Source of the DNA: Epiperipatus broadwayi
Taxonomy: Eukaryota; Onychophora; Udeonychophora; Euonychophora; Peripatidae
Direction: 5' to 3'
DNA: 64,000 nt
NCBI GenBank assembly: GCA_028023455.1
Contig: JAQFVV010000184.1
Coordinates: forward strand, 806,001 to 870,000
This document shows, piece by piece, positions 50,390-62,259 of the stretch. How positions within the stretch are numbered: position 1 is the stretch's first letter; every line of letters begins with the position of its first letter. The notes under the pieces are model-generated. The model saw nothing but the letters and a program-made list of their open reading frames with translations, did not search any database and was not told where the DNA came from. The position numbers and the translations under genes were made by a program.

Positions 50390-52430
50390 TTAAATCTGAA
50401 TTCTTGAAATTTCAGATCCATTAAATATAATATTTTAAAATCTGAACAAAATTCTTTGATTCACTGTAATTTTAAGTTAAAGGATTCATGAATACTGTAG
50501 TGAATATGGATATTCAAATATTGCCACTTACAAGAACTTGTTCATTCATCTAAAGAAATGCCAAATCAGATTCTTGGATCTTAATTGGTTAATTTTAAAT
50601 ATTATTTTACCTTTAAATCATTGCATATTTATAAACTAAAGTTATTATATCACATACATGCAATTTTAGATTTTGAAGAATAAATTCATTTTACATATAA
50701 TAAATTTAAAATTTTCATATTTTTTTATAAATTTTGCAACAATTTCTTCTAAATTTTAAATAATCACCCATAGTCTTCAATTAATTTGAAATAAAATTTG
50801 TTACTCTGCAAACTTTCATTTCATATTAGTAAATGGCAATATAATCTTGATGATATTAATAATATCTTGCATCTAATGTTTTTTTTTCTTCAAAACTTGG
50901 AATCTTTTCTATCCTTATTTATTTTATTGCATTTCAAACATCTTTATATTCAGTTTCATTAATTTAACCTTAAATATTTGTAAATATATTGTAATGAAAA
51001 GGGTCTCTAAAAATTGACAAAGTTGGAAAAAGTATAATTATTAATCTGTCATTCAACAACTTTTAAGATTGATGATGATGACCAAGCTTGCATTTAATTT
51101 AAGTCATCACCACTTTTGTAATAATCACCCTTATGATCACTGTACACTGATAGCTTTACTTTGCGACTCATGGCAATGATCAGAGTTTCAAGGTGCATTT
51201 TTCCTTACAGATAAGTTAATAATGCAAACAATGAAATAAAGACTGACTTCAATAGCTCTGTTCAAAGAATGGACTCATACACAGTTCAAGTGATACAATA
51301 ATGAGATGAATGAAAAATAATTTGTGGGTTGATAAGATAATTTTTGAAATCAGACAAATAATAGGAATAATAAATTATGTATTTTTATTTTCTTAATAGT
51401 AAACTTAGCAATAAAAAATCTATGTATACACACACACACACACGATAAATACAATAATAAATTAACTTTTCCATGTAATATGTAAAATAACCTAAATAAA
51501 TAACTGAAACTATGCATCTGATAAAATATATAAATATCAATGGGTAATTGTTTCTAATGCTTAAAAAATATAATAGAAAATCAAAGTTCAAATATCATAA
51601 TAATAATAAAGATAAGAATAATTAATACTTCTATTATGTGGTAAAAACATAAACTAATCGTTAGAACATTACCTTAGTAACACCATATATTCTAATCATT
51701 GCTGTGGTATTTGTAACATTACTGTCTTGCCACAACAGAAACCTTTAAAGACTCAAATATGGGTTGCCACAGAATTTATAAATATTTAACAAAATGGAAA
51801 CTCTAATACCCATTCAATTCTCTTTATAACTTGTATTAATTAATAGTTACACTGGAAATTGTTCTTGACAAATTCATTACTAGAAATCTGAAAATTCCTA
51901 ATAAAATCTCAATTCCTAATTCTCAAGAATTTTTGTTCTCTAAATTTAGATTTTTCCAATTCTTCATATAAATTCTTAGAAAACTGGAAAGATTTTTTTT
52001 TAAAAATCTGAAATTCATATTTTAATGTTCCTTATTTATTATTATTTCAAGTTGAGTTAAAAATGAACTAAAAATTGAATTGTTTTATGGCAGTTTTTTT
52101 TTTAATTCAAATTTTAAAGTAAAATAAAATATAATAAAATTTGAAAATTTCAAAGCTATGAAAAATCTTTCTGGTACATGAGAAATATTACAAAAGCTGT
52201 AGAAATAAAAACAAATGTGTAATATTTTTTTAATTTTTAAAAAAAGAAAAAATAAATTTTGATAGCAATAAACTAGAAAAACTTAGTAATTATAAACATC
52301 TTTATCAAGTAAATAAAATGATTTATTGCTCAGGAGTTTATAAAAAGATTAATCTACAGACCAAAGCCATGATTTAAGAACTTTCAGAATCCACCACTTT
52401 TTTACTGCATAAATATTTTCAGGCCATTTG
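50390..52430. other. A+T-rich non-coding DNA
   Basis: No supported gene. A short (AC)n microsatellite is present at about 51427-51442. Confidence 0.45.
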
Positions 52431-52434
52431 TCAA

Positions 52435-53134
<700 letters not shown>

Positions 53135-53361
53135 GAATAGACCGCAGCAAATCTCTGCTGAGGTAAGAAGCAATCCTTAAGTTCTCCGATGTAAGTATTT
53201 ATGTTTTACTTTTGTTCCAACTTGTTATTCGCAAAACAAACATAATACAGGAAAAATCGAATTATATAATAGATTAATAGTGTTTTTTGAAAAATATCGG
53301 TGTGTTTTAATATCTTTTTTTAAAAAAATAAAAAAAATACTGACTTGAGTCAGAATAAATC
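53135..53361 (+). promoter_or_regulatory. LINE 5' UTR, likely internal promoter region
   Basis: 227 bases between the TAA array and the ORF1 start. They open with GAATAGACCGCAGC and a small potential stem (CAGC/GCTG around 53145-53160). LINE 5' UTRs usually hold an internal promoter so that the transcript includes the whole element. No specific promoter box was recognised here. Confidence 0.4.
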
Positions 53362-54969
53362 ATGGCTACTGCCCAGTCAAGCGTGAGCGAATTAAGCACC
53401 AATACGAAATTAACAACATCGTTAGTTTCAACATCGCCTATTTCATATGCAAAAGTACTTAAAAGTAATAGCAATACTACAGCACCAACTCAAATACCGC
53501 GCTTCCGTAGAACAAACACAAATGATATAAAAAATCTTGATCTAAACACTAGAGAGGAAAATCAACCCCCAGCCGCAATCTGGACAAAAGAAACGCTTGA
53601 AAATGTGACGGACCGTTTCAGTAATACGGTGCCTCGTACGTTATTTGAAACATTTCGCAGGTTTTTTTCACCAACTTCGTTAGTACTCGCAGTAACCGAT
53701 AATCAATGCTCATTATATCGTTTCCCAAAAGCTTTATTATATGAAGCAATCACGCAAAATGCACTATGGGAAACAATCTCTTGTATCGCCGATCACCCAA
53801 ATTCTCGATATATAACCATTGATTTTTATACTCAGCAGCAAAAAGAACGTTTTCAATCCACTATTTTAGCACTTGATAATTACGCACTCGTAATTATAGA
53901 TGAAAACCGGAAAAATATAATTACTGGAGTGCTTAAAAATACTTATCTTAAATACAACGTACAAGATTTTCAAAAAATGATAAACCCGTTTGGAAAAGTA
54001 ATTGCCCTACAGCCTATATATTTAAAAGACACACCTATACCGATATGTAGTAATCGTTTTGAATTTAAAATAAAACTACATAAAAACGTAGACGCCTCAA
54101 CGATTCCAACACAGATTACAGATCAAGAAGCGACACTCTCTCTTCACATAAGAGGTCTAAAGCCACTTTGTTTTGGCTGTGGACAGAGAGGACACTCTTC
54201 CGATCAGTGCGATAACACAAAAAGCAATCACTGTGAACAAACTAAAATCCTCTCCCCAGAACAACCCAGTGATGAAAATAAAATTTATAATAACACTACA
54301 TCCATTGGCAACCAAATAATAGAAACCGGAAAAAAACAGGTTCAAACACCCACAAACAAAAATAATAATGGATCAGAATTGCCTATCCCAAAGACCAACC
54401 AAAAAAATAATAACACAAAAACTAACACAGAAATCCAAGATTCAAACGAAAATAATTCTCAAGAAACCACAACACAAAATACAGCAATTACATCACAGGA
54501 TCAGCATCTCAATAAAACAAAATGTGTACCAAGTAAAAATCAACAAACAGAAAGTAAACACACACAGTTATATAATGAAAATATAAATCCAGATAATATA
54601 AAGATACCAATAATAAAAAAAACTACAATTATAAACAAAACTGCATCAAACATAATGGATGCAATAGAAGCTCCTCTTCCACCTATTCAAGAAAATACAC
54701 CAGAGGGAAAAAGAAAACCAGGTCGACCACCAAAGAACCATGAATCCAAAAAGGCAAAAAAAACAGACCAAAAGCACAACTCATCAGACATATACAATTT
54801 AGAAAATGATGAAATAGAAATGGATGTAAGCCAACAACAAATGGACACCTGTTCGGTTTCATCGCAAATTGCCTGTATAGAGTCTGAAGCAATATTAAAT
54901 GAAAGAAAAACTGATAATAAACCCAACAATGTCTTAAATATGTATCAGCATCCATCTACTGCAATATAA
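53362..54969 (+). CDS. LINE ORF1 protein, RNA-binding/nucleocapsid-like
   Basis: Intact 535-codon frame. Its expected role is to bind the element's own RNA and form the ribonucleoprotein used in target-primed reverse transcription. One CCHC zinc knuckle is present (C270, C273, H278, C283; CX2CX4HX4C). The N-terminal half (about residues 85-255) looks folded and may contain an RRM-like region, which I infer from position rather than from a motif. Residues about 290-445 are low-complexity N/Q/T/K-rich. Around residues 449-458 KRKPGRPPKN resembles an AT-hook, followed by a basic KKAKK cluster. The start is the first ATG after the A-rich 5' UTR. ORF2 begins 62 bases after the stop. Confidence 0.88.
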   Translation: MATAQSSVSELSTNTKLTTSLVSTSPISYAKVLKSNSNTTAPTQIPRFRRTNTNDIKNLDLNTREENQPPAAIWTKETLENVTDRFSNTVPRTLFETFRRFFSPTSLVLAVTDNQCSLYRFPKALLYEAITQNALWETISCIADHPNSRYITIDFYTQQQKERFQSTILALDNYALVIIDENRKNIITGVLKNTYLKYNVQDFQKMINPFGKVIALQPIYLKDTPIPICSNRFEFKIKLHKNVDASTIPTQITDQEATLSLHIRGLKPLCFGCGQRGHSSDQCDNTKSNHCEQTKILSPEQPSDENKIYNNTTSIGNQIIETGKKQVQTPTNKNNNGSELPIPKTNQKNNNTKTNTEIQDSNENNSQETTTQNTAITSQDQHLNKTKCVPSKNQQTESKHTQLYNENINPDNIKIPIIKKTTIINKTASNIMDAIEAPLPPIQENTPEGKRKPGRPPKNHESKKAKKTDQKHNSSDIYNLENDEIEMDVSQQQMDTCSVSSQIACIESEAILNERKTDNKPNNVLNMYQHPSTAI

Positions 54970-55031
54970 ACAAACATTTAGTATTAAAAATAAAATAAAA
55001 ATCAATACCCTGTTAAAAAATTATTTAAAAC

Positions 55032-58000
55032 ATGAAGATAAAAATTGGATCGCTCAACATTAGAGGCTTAAATGCCACCAAAAAACTTTTTGATCTCAAA
55101 AAATGGTTACATACAACACAACCACACATACTGGGGCTTTTGGAAACAAAAATATACAGCAGCTCTCAAATTGATCCATCAAAATATTTAGTCAACCAAG
55201 GTTTTTGTGCCTGCTCAAGGCAATCATCATCACCATCAGGTGGCACAGGCATAATTATTTCCCACAACTGCCCTTTCGATTCTTTTTATCGGAAGAGCAC
55301 ACGACTCTAATCTTATCATATTAACACTCCATCATAAAAATATCACACTTAACCTAGTATTTGTATATATACCACCAGGCCCTGTCATCATCTCCAGAAT
55401 AATAGCAACAATAAATTCAATGCTTACAGCAACACCAAATCCCATAATACTCCTGGGAGATTTCAACATGACCTACCAAACTTTTGTCACCAAATGGATC
55501 CATCAAATAACAATCCCACTTATGAGTGCTGAGGGTTTTCTCCCATCAAACTCAATATCTTTTAATAACAATAGATATAAGTCACTTATTGATTTGTGTT
55601 TCTACTCACCAATGTACATCATGTCCATCTATAATCTCAGATCATGCTGCTCAGTTCATCACCCTCGACCTAACAAAAATACAAAATACAACAATAGCCC
55701 TCCAAAAGACTATGCGAATACTTCTTCCAGCACAAACAACTGAATTCTTATATTCAGAAACATATATAATGCTCCAAAAACTTCAAAACATGTCACTCGA
55801 TCCAGTACAAAAGTATATAGCATTCACCAATATACTTTCTTTCAACATCAATCATATTACCTGCAACTCAACACCCCCCACCAGATTATTAGCATTGGCA
55901 GATGAACTACATAAAAGAATAACCATTTCCAGACCAACTACAGATAATCAAACACAAATTAAAAAACTTACAGAAATGTACAACAATACATGCAATACAC
56001 TAAAGCAATATGTAGCAATAAAAAAAGAAAAAAAATATGCCTTACACAACAACATACTTGGACCAGAGCATACATACGGTGGGCATTGGGATACCCATCC
56101 ACAGTCAGAGTGCCTATGGCACTTGAAATAGATGGCTCTATAACAGCTGGACATAACATGATAAACCCAATATATCAACACTTTAAAAAAATACTGCAAA
56201 AACAGAGAGTGTACATACCAAATGAAGACATATTTGGAGACCCTGAAACAGATACACCAATAACAACAACTGACATTGTATTTCAACTTGCAACAATAAC
56301 AAACACATGTCACCCAGGACCACAAGGAATTCCCAAATTTGTGTTCAAACATCTTAGTCACTTCACAGCAAAATACCTGTGCAATCTAGCCAATTACATA
56401 TCCCAAAAAATTTACAACATACAAAGTCTATACCCAATTGCAATGGTTCCATTTAACAAAAAACAAACAGCAATATCATCTTTATCTAATCTACGACCAA
56501 TTTCAATGGGACCTTTAGGAATAAAAATTCTTGAAAGAGTGATAAAGGAAAAAATAGAACAACACATACTCCCTGTGTTATCATCAGCACAATATGCCAA
56601 AAAAGGATCATCCATTGGCCAGGGTGCCTTAATGTACAAAACAATTATTGAAGTAGTAAAAAAAAGAAAGAAATATGCACCAATTATAGTTCAACTAGAC
56701 ATTGAGGCAGCTTTTGACTCAGTGCCTATAGCCAAATTATTAGACGTGCTGAAAAAAACAACACCTCCATCCCTACTATATATAATAGCAAATCTGCTAC
56801 TCAGCCGTGAAATTCACATCACATTGAATGGAAAAAAATCACCAGCCTTCAGACCGAGTCAATCCATCCCACAAGGATCCCCCCTAAGTGCCTTGCTCTT
56901 TACAATATATATAAATCCTCTATTAATAGAGATACAGAAAAAAATAAAAGGCATTCAAATTCCAAACACTGCTTTAAATATATCATGCATAGCCTATATG
57001 GATGATGTAACCGTTTTCCTCCCCTCTAAAAAGAACCTCCCCATATTACAAGAGATAATCAAGAATTATACCTCAAATTTTAATTTAAAAATTAACACAA
57101 ATAAAACTGCAGCATGGTCAATATACACAGGCAAGCACTGTACAGAGATGTTTAATGGTAAACCATCTGCTTTCCTTGGTTTCCCATTCTACCTTGGAAC
57201 CAATGGAATGAGGCAAAAAATTCAAAATAAATTAAAAATAGATGCTGAAAAAATCACAGCCTCACTTGAAAAGTCATACCTGTCAATATATGCAAAGGTA
57301 GCACTATTTAATCAACTTATAACTACAAAAATTACATACTATACACCTATAATCAAATTTGCAAAAACATTCATATCTAAAATCTCGTCAATCTGTAACA
57401 AACTAATATGGAAGAGAAAGACAGTGGCAATCTCTTTAAAAAATCTGAGCAGACCACCACATAGCAATGGACTTGGACTCCATACAATCAATGCTTTCTA
57501 TCACACAGAAATCAGTAAATCTAATAACAGCAACCATAAAAAGATTTCCAGACCTGGAGTGTGTAATCAGTATAATACCCACAGACAGACCACCCCCTTC
57601 ATATGGATATCTATCCACACTGATTGAAGAACTCAAGCCAATATACAACAAAATATCACTCAATAATGACAACAAGTATACATACTGGGACATTTACAAT
57701 ATACTACATCCAAACCAGACACCCAATCTACATCCATCAGTTCTTGGAATAGACAACAGGCAACTACTGCAACAATTCAGAAAATGGTCATTAGAACCAA
57801 AATTATTCGATTTTCTACTTAAGCTTAATCTCAATGCTCTACCCACAACCCATTTCCTTAGATTTCGTAGATTCTATACCAATATAGACCCCATGTGCGG
57901 GCTATGTCATAGAGAAGAAGAGACACAAGATCATTTTCTTCATTCCTGCAGTGCCCTAGAAACAATACGTCGCACAATGTTTACCACATACAGAAAGGCT

Positions 58001-58249
58001 ATCATTTCAATTGATGAAATAATAAATACATTTAAAAAAGGCAACAACCCTGCTATTCGTGCAGCAACATACAGCCTTTATGCCTACTGGTGCACCAGAT
58101 GCACTTTTGCACTTGCCAATAACCCTCGATGCCACCCAGCAACATATTCAATAAAACTAGAACTGTTAAGAAAAAGAGACAGCATCCTAGCTCAACCAGA
58201 TATATTTGCAGCCACATGGTCACACTTGAAACAGAGATCCAGTCTATGA
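55032..58249 (+). pseudogene. LINE ORF2: endonuclease, reverse transcriptase and zinc finger, frameshifted
   Basis: The frame opens with MKIKIGSLNIRGLN and GLLETK, the start of an AP-type endonuclease. It continues as VFVYIPP and ILLGDFN (55435-55470) and ends with IISDH near 55630-55650. Reverse transcriptase follows: LRPISM, QLDIEAAFDSV (first catalytic Asp at about 56698), QGSPLSALLF and the active site YMDD at 56995-57006. A C-terminal finger has Cys at 57896 and 57905, His at 57932 and Cys at 57947. The frame changes near 55285, between about 55600 and 55635, near 56030-56050 and near 57500, but no stop interrupts the segments between them. Two of the shifts lie at a T5 run and at A7/A8 runs, so assembly indels are a real alternative to decay. 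Confidence 0.85.
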
Positions 58250-58861
<612 letters not shown>

Positions 58862-58869
58862 TATATATA

Positions 58870-59840
58870 TACTGGATAATAATACTTAGAGTAAATATGT
58901 ATGTTTGCTTGAATAATTAAGACTAAAATCAAGATAAGTTGACATATCACCTAAAATTCTAACTGGATCTCAGAAAGTTATAGAAGACCTAGAAAGAGAT
59001 GTGTTGTGAGATAAATAAAATAAAGTTTGCTAGTGGTATAAAAATAAAAAGTTAAGTTTAAAGAAACTAGATTATATTCAGAAAAAATTTCTTCCTGAAA
59101 TGTATTAATAATAACTGAAAAAGATAATGATAACATCAGTTTTTGTAAAATAACTGGTTCAATAAATAAAATCTATTTTTTCAAAAACAGACTGGTCAAT
59201 AAAAGTAACATAAAAAATTGATTTATTATTTAAAGTTTATATCTTCTTACTACCAAAAAATATTCAACCAAACGCTACAGTTAATATATGAAAATATAAT
59301 AATCTATAAAACAAATTATTCTTGCAAGAAGTGCAACGATAAGTCAGCTTTGTATATTATAAAATATTTAAAAATTATTCTCAATAATATATATTTTCTG
59401 TTTTGATATTTGGTCATATATATGTTGTAATTTTTTTTTTTTTTTTTAGAATTTAAAATAAACATTCACATCTGTAATGACCACCTGATTCTTTTAATTT
59501 TTATAGAAACCAGAGTAAGATTAAGTCAGCATTTAGCTTAGAGAGTTTCAAAAATTTCAAAAATTATCATCAATAATTTATAATATTTATTAAAATGTTT
59601 TTATATTTTATTTGAAATAAATATTTGCTTTTTTTTTAAAATTGACATTTTCATTTTATTCTGATAAATATATATATTGAACCGGGTGGGGGTGCTTAGA
59701 TCGATCACTGAGTGCTATCATTTTGACTCTTTAAATAAAATAACTTGTGAAACAATATTGTAAAACTTTTATACAAAATATGATACACTTTTAACTTATA
59801 TATTTGATCTCCATCAATGCAATTTAAATATTGTCATGGT
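58870..59840. other. A+T-rich non-coding DNA
   Basis: No supported gene. A T18-type homopolymer lies near 59431-59448 and a short GC-rich string (ACCGGGTGGGGGTGC) near 59681-59695. Confidence 0.4.
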
Positions 59841-59861
59841 CCTTTAAGCAGAGAAAATAAT

Positions 59862-59950
59862 GCCTAGAAGGCACCGGTGGCCAAGCCAGAGCTATATACA
59901 AAATATGTATAACTGTGACTGCATGAATTCAACACCTATCATTCAAAACA
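59862..59950 (+). repeat. Possible tRNA-derived SINE remnant
   Basis: CCGGTGGCCAAGCCAGAGC resembles an A-box region of a leucine or serine tRNA. ATTCAACACC about 55 bases downstream sits where a B box should be, but it matches poorly. The assignment is weak. Confidence 0.25.
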
Positions 59951-59999
59951 CATTTTTGTTTCAGAGTAAACCCCGGGTGCCAGTCAGTTACCCATAGAT

Positions 60000-60440
60000 A
60001 AATGATGCACTTTGAATGATTAGTAAACTAATTCAGCACTTAAGATATCCCAACTATCTCAATCAAAAGGATATAATATATGGTTACTTTATTTAGTGGA
60101 AAAAGAATTGATTGACAAAATTAAGCTTAAAGATAATTTAACTAAATATTTATTATTGTTAAGTTTAAACTCCTTTTATAAAACTTAATTAGACAATGAT
60201 AATTACATATAATGACCACACACATTCTTAATTTACACTCTAAAATAGAATATAACAAAGCATTAAATAATACATGGCATTTAACAAATATGCACATCAA
60301 TAGTTCTTTATGCATGCTATAGAGTTCATTTATTAACTGACTCTGGGAGGCTTCAAATTATTGCAATGGCTACATTAATTATAAATAGAAATAAGAAAAT
60401 GTTATTTATTACCTAGGATTTCAGAACATGTATACTTCTT
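60000..60440. other. A+T-rich non-coding DNA
   Basis: Nothing that I can identify. Confidence 0.4.
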
Positions 60441-60449
60441 GCTATTTGT

Positions 60450-61010
60450 TATGAAATTTATTTCCAATAGGATTTTGTCTTCTTGCTGGTTGCTGCTTGA
60501 TGTGAAAATCTTTCCAACTGGTTGGATTCAAGGTTTTTGTGGAGGTTTCTATGCTTATTATCTTGTGGCACTATTCTTTAAGGTAGTTAGACATCCTGGC
60601 AGTTTTTAAGTTGTTAGACAGGCACCTCTTTTACCAGGCATGCTGCTGTTTTATCAGACTCAGGCTGGAGTCTGGTCATATGTTTCCAATGACAATTAAC
60701 ACTGCATGATTGTAAAACTGACTGATGAACTGATTTAATCTGATTGTGATCTGAACTGATAAATTGAATTCAACTCAACTGAACTCTGATTGTGAACTCA
60801 ACTGATTGAACGATGAAAAACCGAACTATATATGTGAGGACCTGTTGTCACTTTGGTAATTGGTTTTTATGTCTGCCAGCTATAACTGTTGTTGAAATTC
60901 CTCCACTGTTTTTGAATACATTCCTTCAATAAGACTTTAATCCTGTTGTCAGTTGGTAGCCATTGCTAATTTGTTGTTTTTGTGGATTTTTAATTAGTAG
61001 TCATTGCACA
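60450..61010. repeat. GC-richer island with GAACTGAT-like short repeats
   Basis: Composition differs from its flanks. Between about 60715 and 60830 variants of AACTGATTGAACTGA recur irregularly, and a TATATATG string lies near 60827-60834. CAGACTC/GAGTCTG forms a small hairpin near 60656-60675. An LTR or other repeat fragment is conceivable, but no matching second LTR, primer-binding site or polyprotein was seen. Unclassified. Confidence 0.3.
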
Positions 61011-61960
61011 TTCTGTTTTTTAATTTTTAACTTTCTTATATCATTTTATCAACACACACACATTTTGCTATATCTAAAAATCCACTCATCATTTACACAC
61101 ATATATATTTCTAAAATCAATTCATTATTTAGTTTTTAATATTTTTTTCTCTTTCTTTAAATAGTTTAAATGAAGAGAGCACCTTTAATTACTTGAAGAA
61201 AAGATTTACTCTTGAACTGTCATAACTTTTAACTCTACTTTAAAATTTTCTAAGTTAATTTCTCTTCCCCTTCTAATTACTTCTTAATATGTAAAACTAT
61301 GAATTAATTCATTTTTAGCAAACTGTTTTTTTAAAAAAAAACTCTTTAAACTTCTTTCATTAAACTTTTAACTTATATGAATAACTCTTTTTAAACTTTT
61401 ATAAATCTATTTATTTATTCATTAACCTTCATGTTATTTATGATAATTTTATTTTTAATATCTGTAAATACAATTTTAATGAACGCCCAGTAGCGTTACA
61501 ATATATATATATATATATATTATAACTGTTATTTAAAAAAAACATAATCAGCAGATATAAGATTCTTTTTCAGGATTTCCATGTTGAGGAATCTATGAAC
61601 CAAAAGTCTAATATTTTTATATCACTCTTACAGACTACTCCCTTCCATACTATTCATCAGATCTTCTTTTCATTATTTTTTGGTCTTCCAATCCTTTTCC
61701 TTTTCTCCATTTCACAATCAATCTCATCCCTGATAGTCTTACTTTACTCATTCTGCTAATCAGCAACATTAAAAAATTATAATTTGTAGTAGATTTTCTT
61801 TGATAACACATATTTTATTTTCTGATGTCAGTTAATTTTTTATTCTTACATAAAATTTATTTCTACTTTCTAAGAATACCTTCATAATTAATAATTAATT
61901 TTTTAAAAAAAATGTATAAATATTGCTCAAGTAATCATATAACATTCAATCATCAAATTA
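61010..61960. other. A+T-rich non-coding DNA
   Basis: Contains a short TA tract at about 61500-61520 preceded by AACGCCCAGTAGCGTTACA. The arms AACGC and GCGTT of that string form a small stem. No gene. Confidence 0.4.
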
Positions 61961-61967
61961 CAAAGGG

Positions 61968-62030
61968 AGCTTCAATCCCTGAACCTTTAATTGTTGAATC
62001 CATCATACTACTATTACTGTGCTATATTAC
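61968..62030 (-). repeat. Decayed tRNA-like SINE segment
   Basis: On the minus strand TATAGCACAGTAATAGTAG fits an A-box region, and GGTTCAGGGATTGAAGCT fits a B-box position. The copy is strongly decayed and there is no functional cloverleaf. Confidence 0.35.
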
Positions 62031-62182
62031 ATAAGGTGAAAAATAAATAAAATTCATAGTGAGATATATACACATTATTTGATATCCTAAATAAATGTAT
62101 AACCACTATATATGACATCAGTAAAAATAACAATAATCAATGTTTATCCAGTCAGAATGTGTAACATTCAACATCAAAAGTA

Positions 62183-62255
62183 ATAGGCTGAACTTCAATA
62201 TAGGAACTGTTAGCTCTCAAATCTAGTACTCTATCACTATACTAACCAAATAATC
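62183..62255 (-). repeat. Decayed tRNA-like SINE segment
   Basis: On the minus strand GTTAGTATAGTGATAGAGTA is a good A-box and D-arm and AGTACTAGATTTGAGAGCT an anticodon-arm-like region. The B-box region (ATATTGAAGTTC) is decayed. It lies in the same orientation as the segment at 61968-62030, so the two may be related copies. Confidence 0.45.
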
Positions 62256-62259
62256 AACA

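Noticed and set aside
55948-56361. 137-codon minus-strand frame
   Set aside because: Antisense shadow of LINE ORF2. The plus strand holds the conserved motifs.
60450-61010. Solo LTR
   Set aside because: No defined TG..CA ends, target duplication, primer-binding site or partner LTR could be found.
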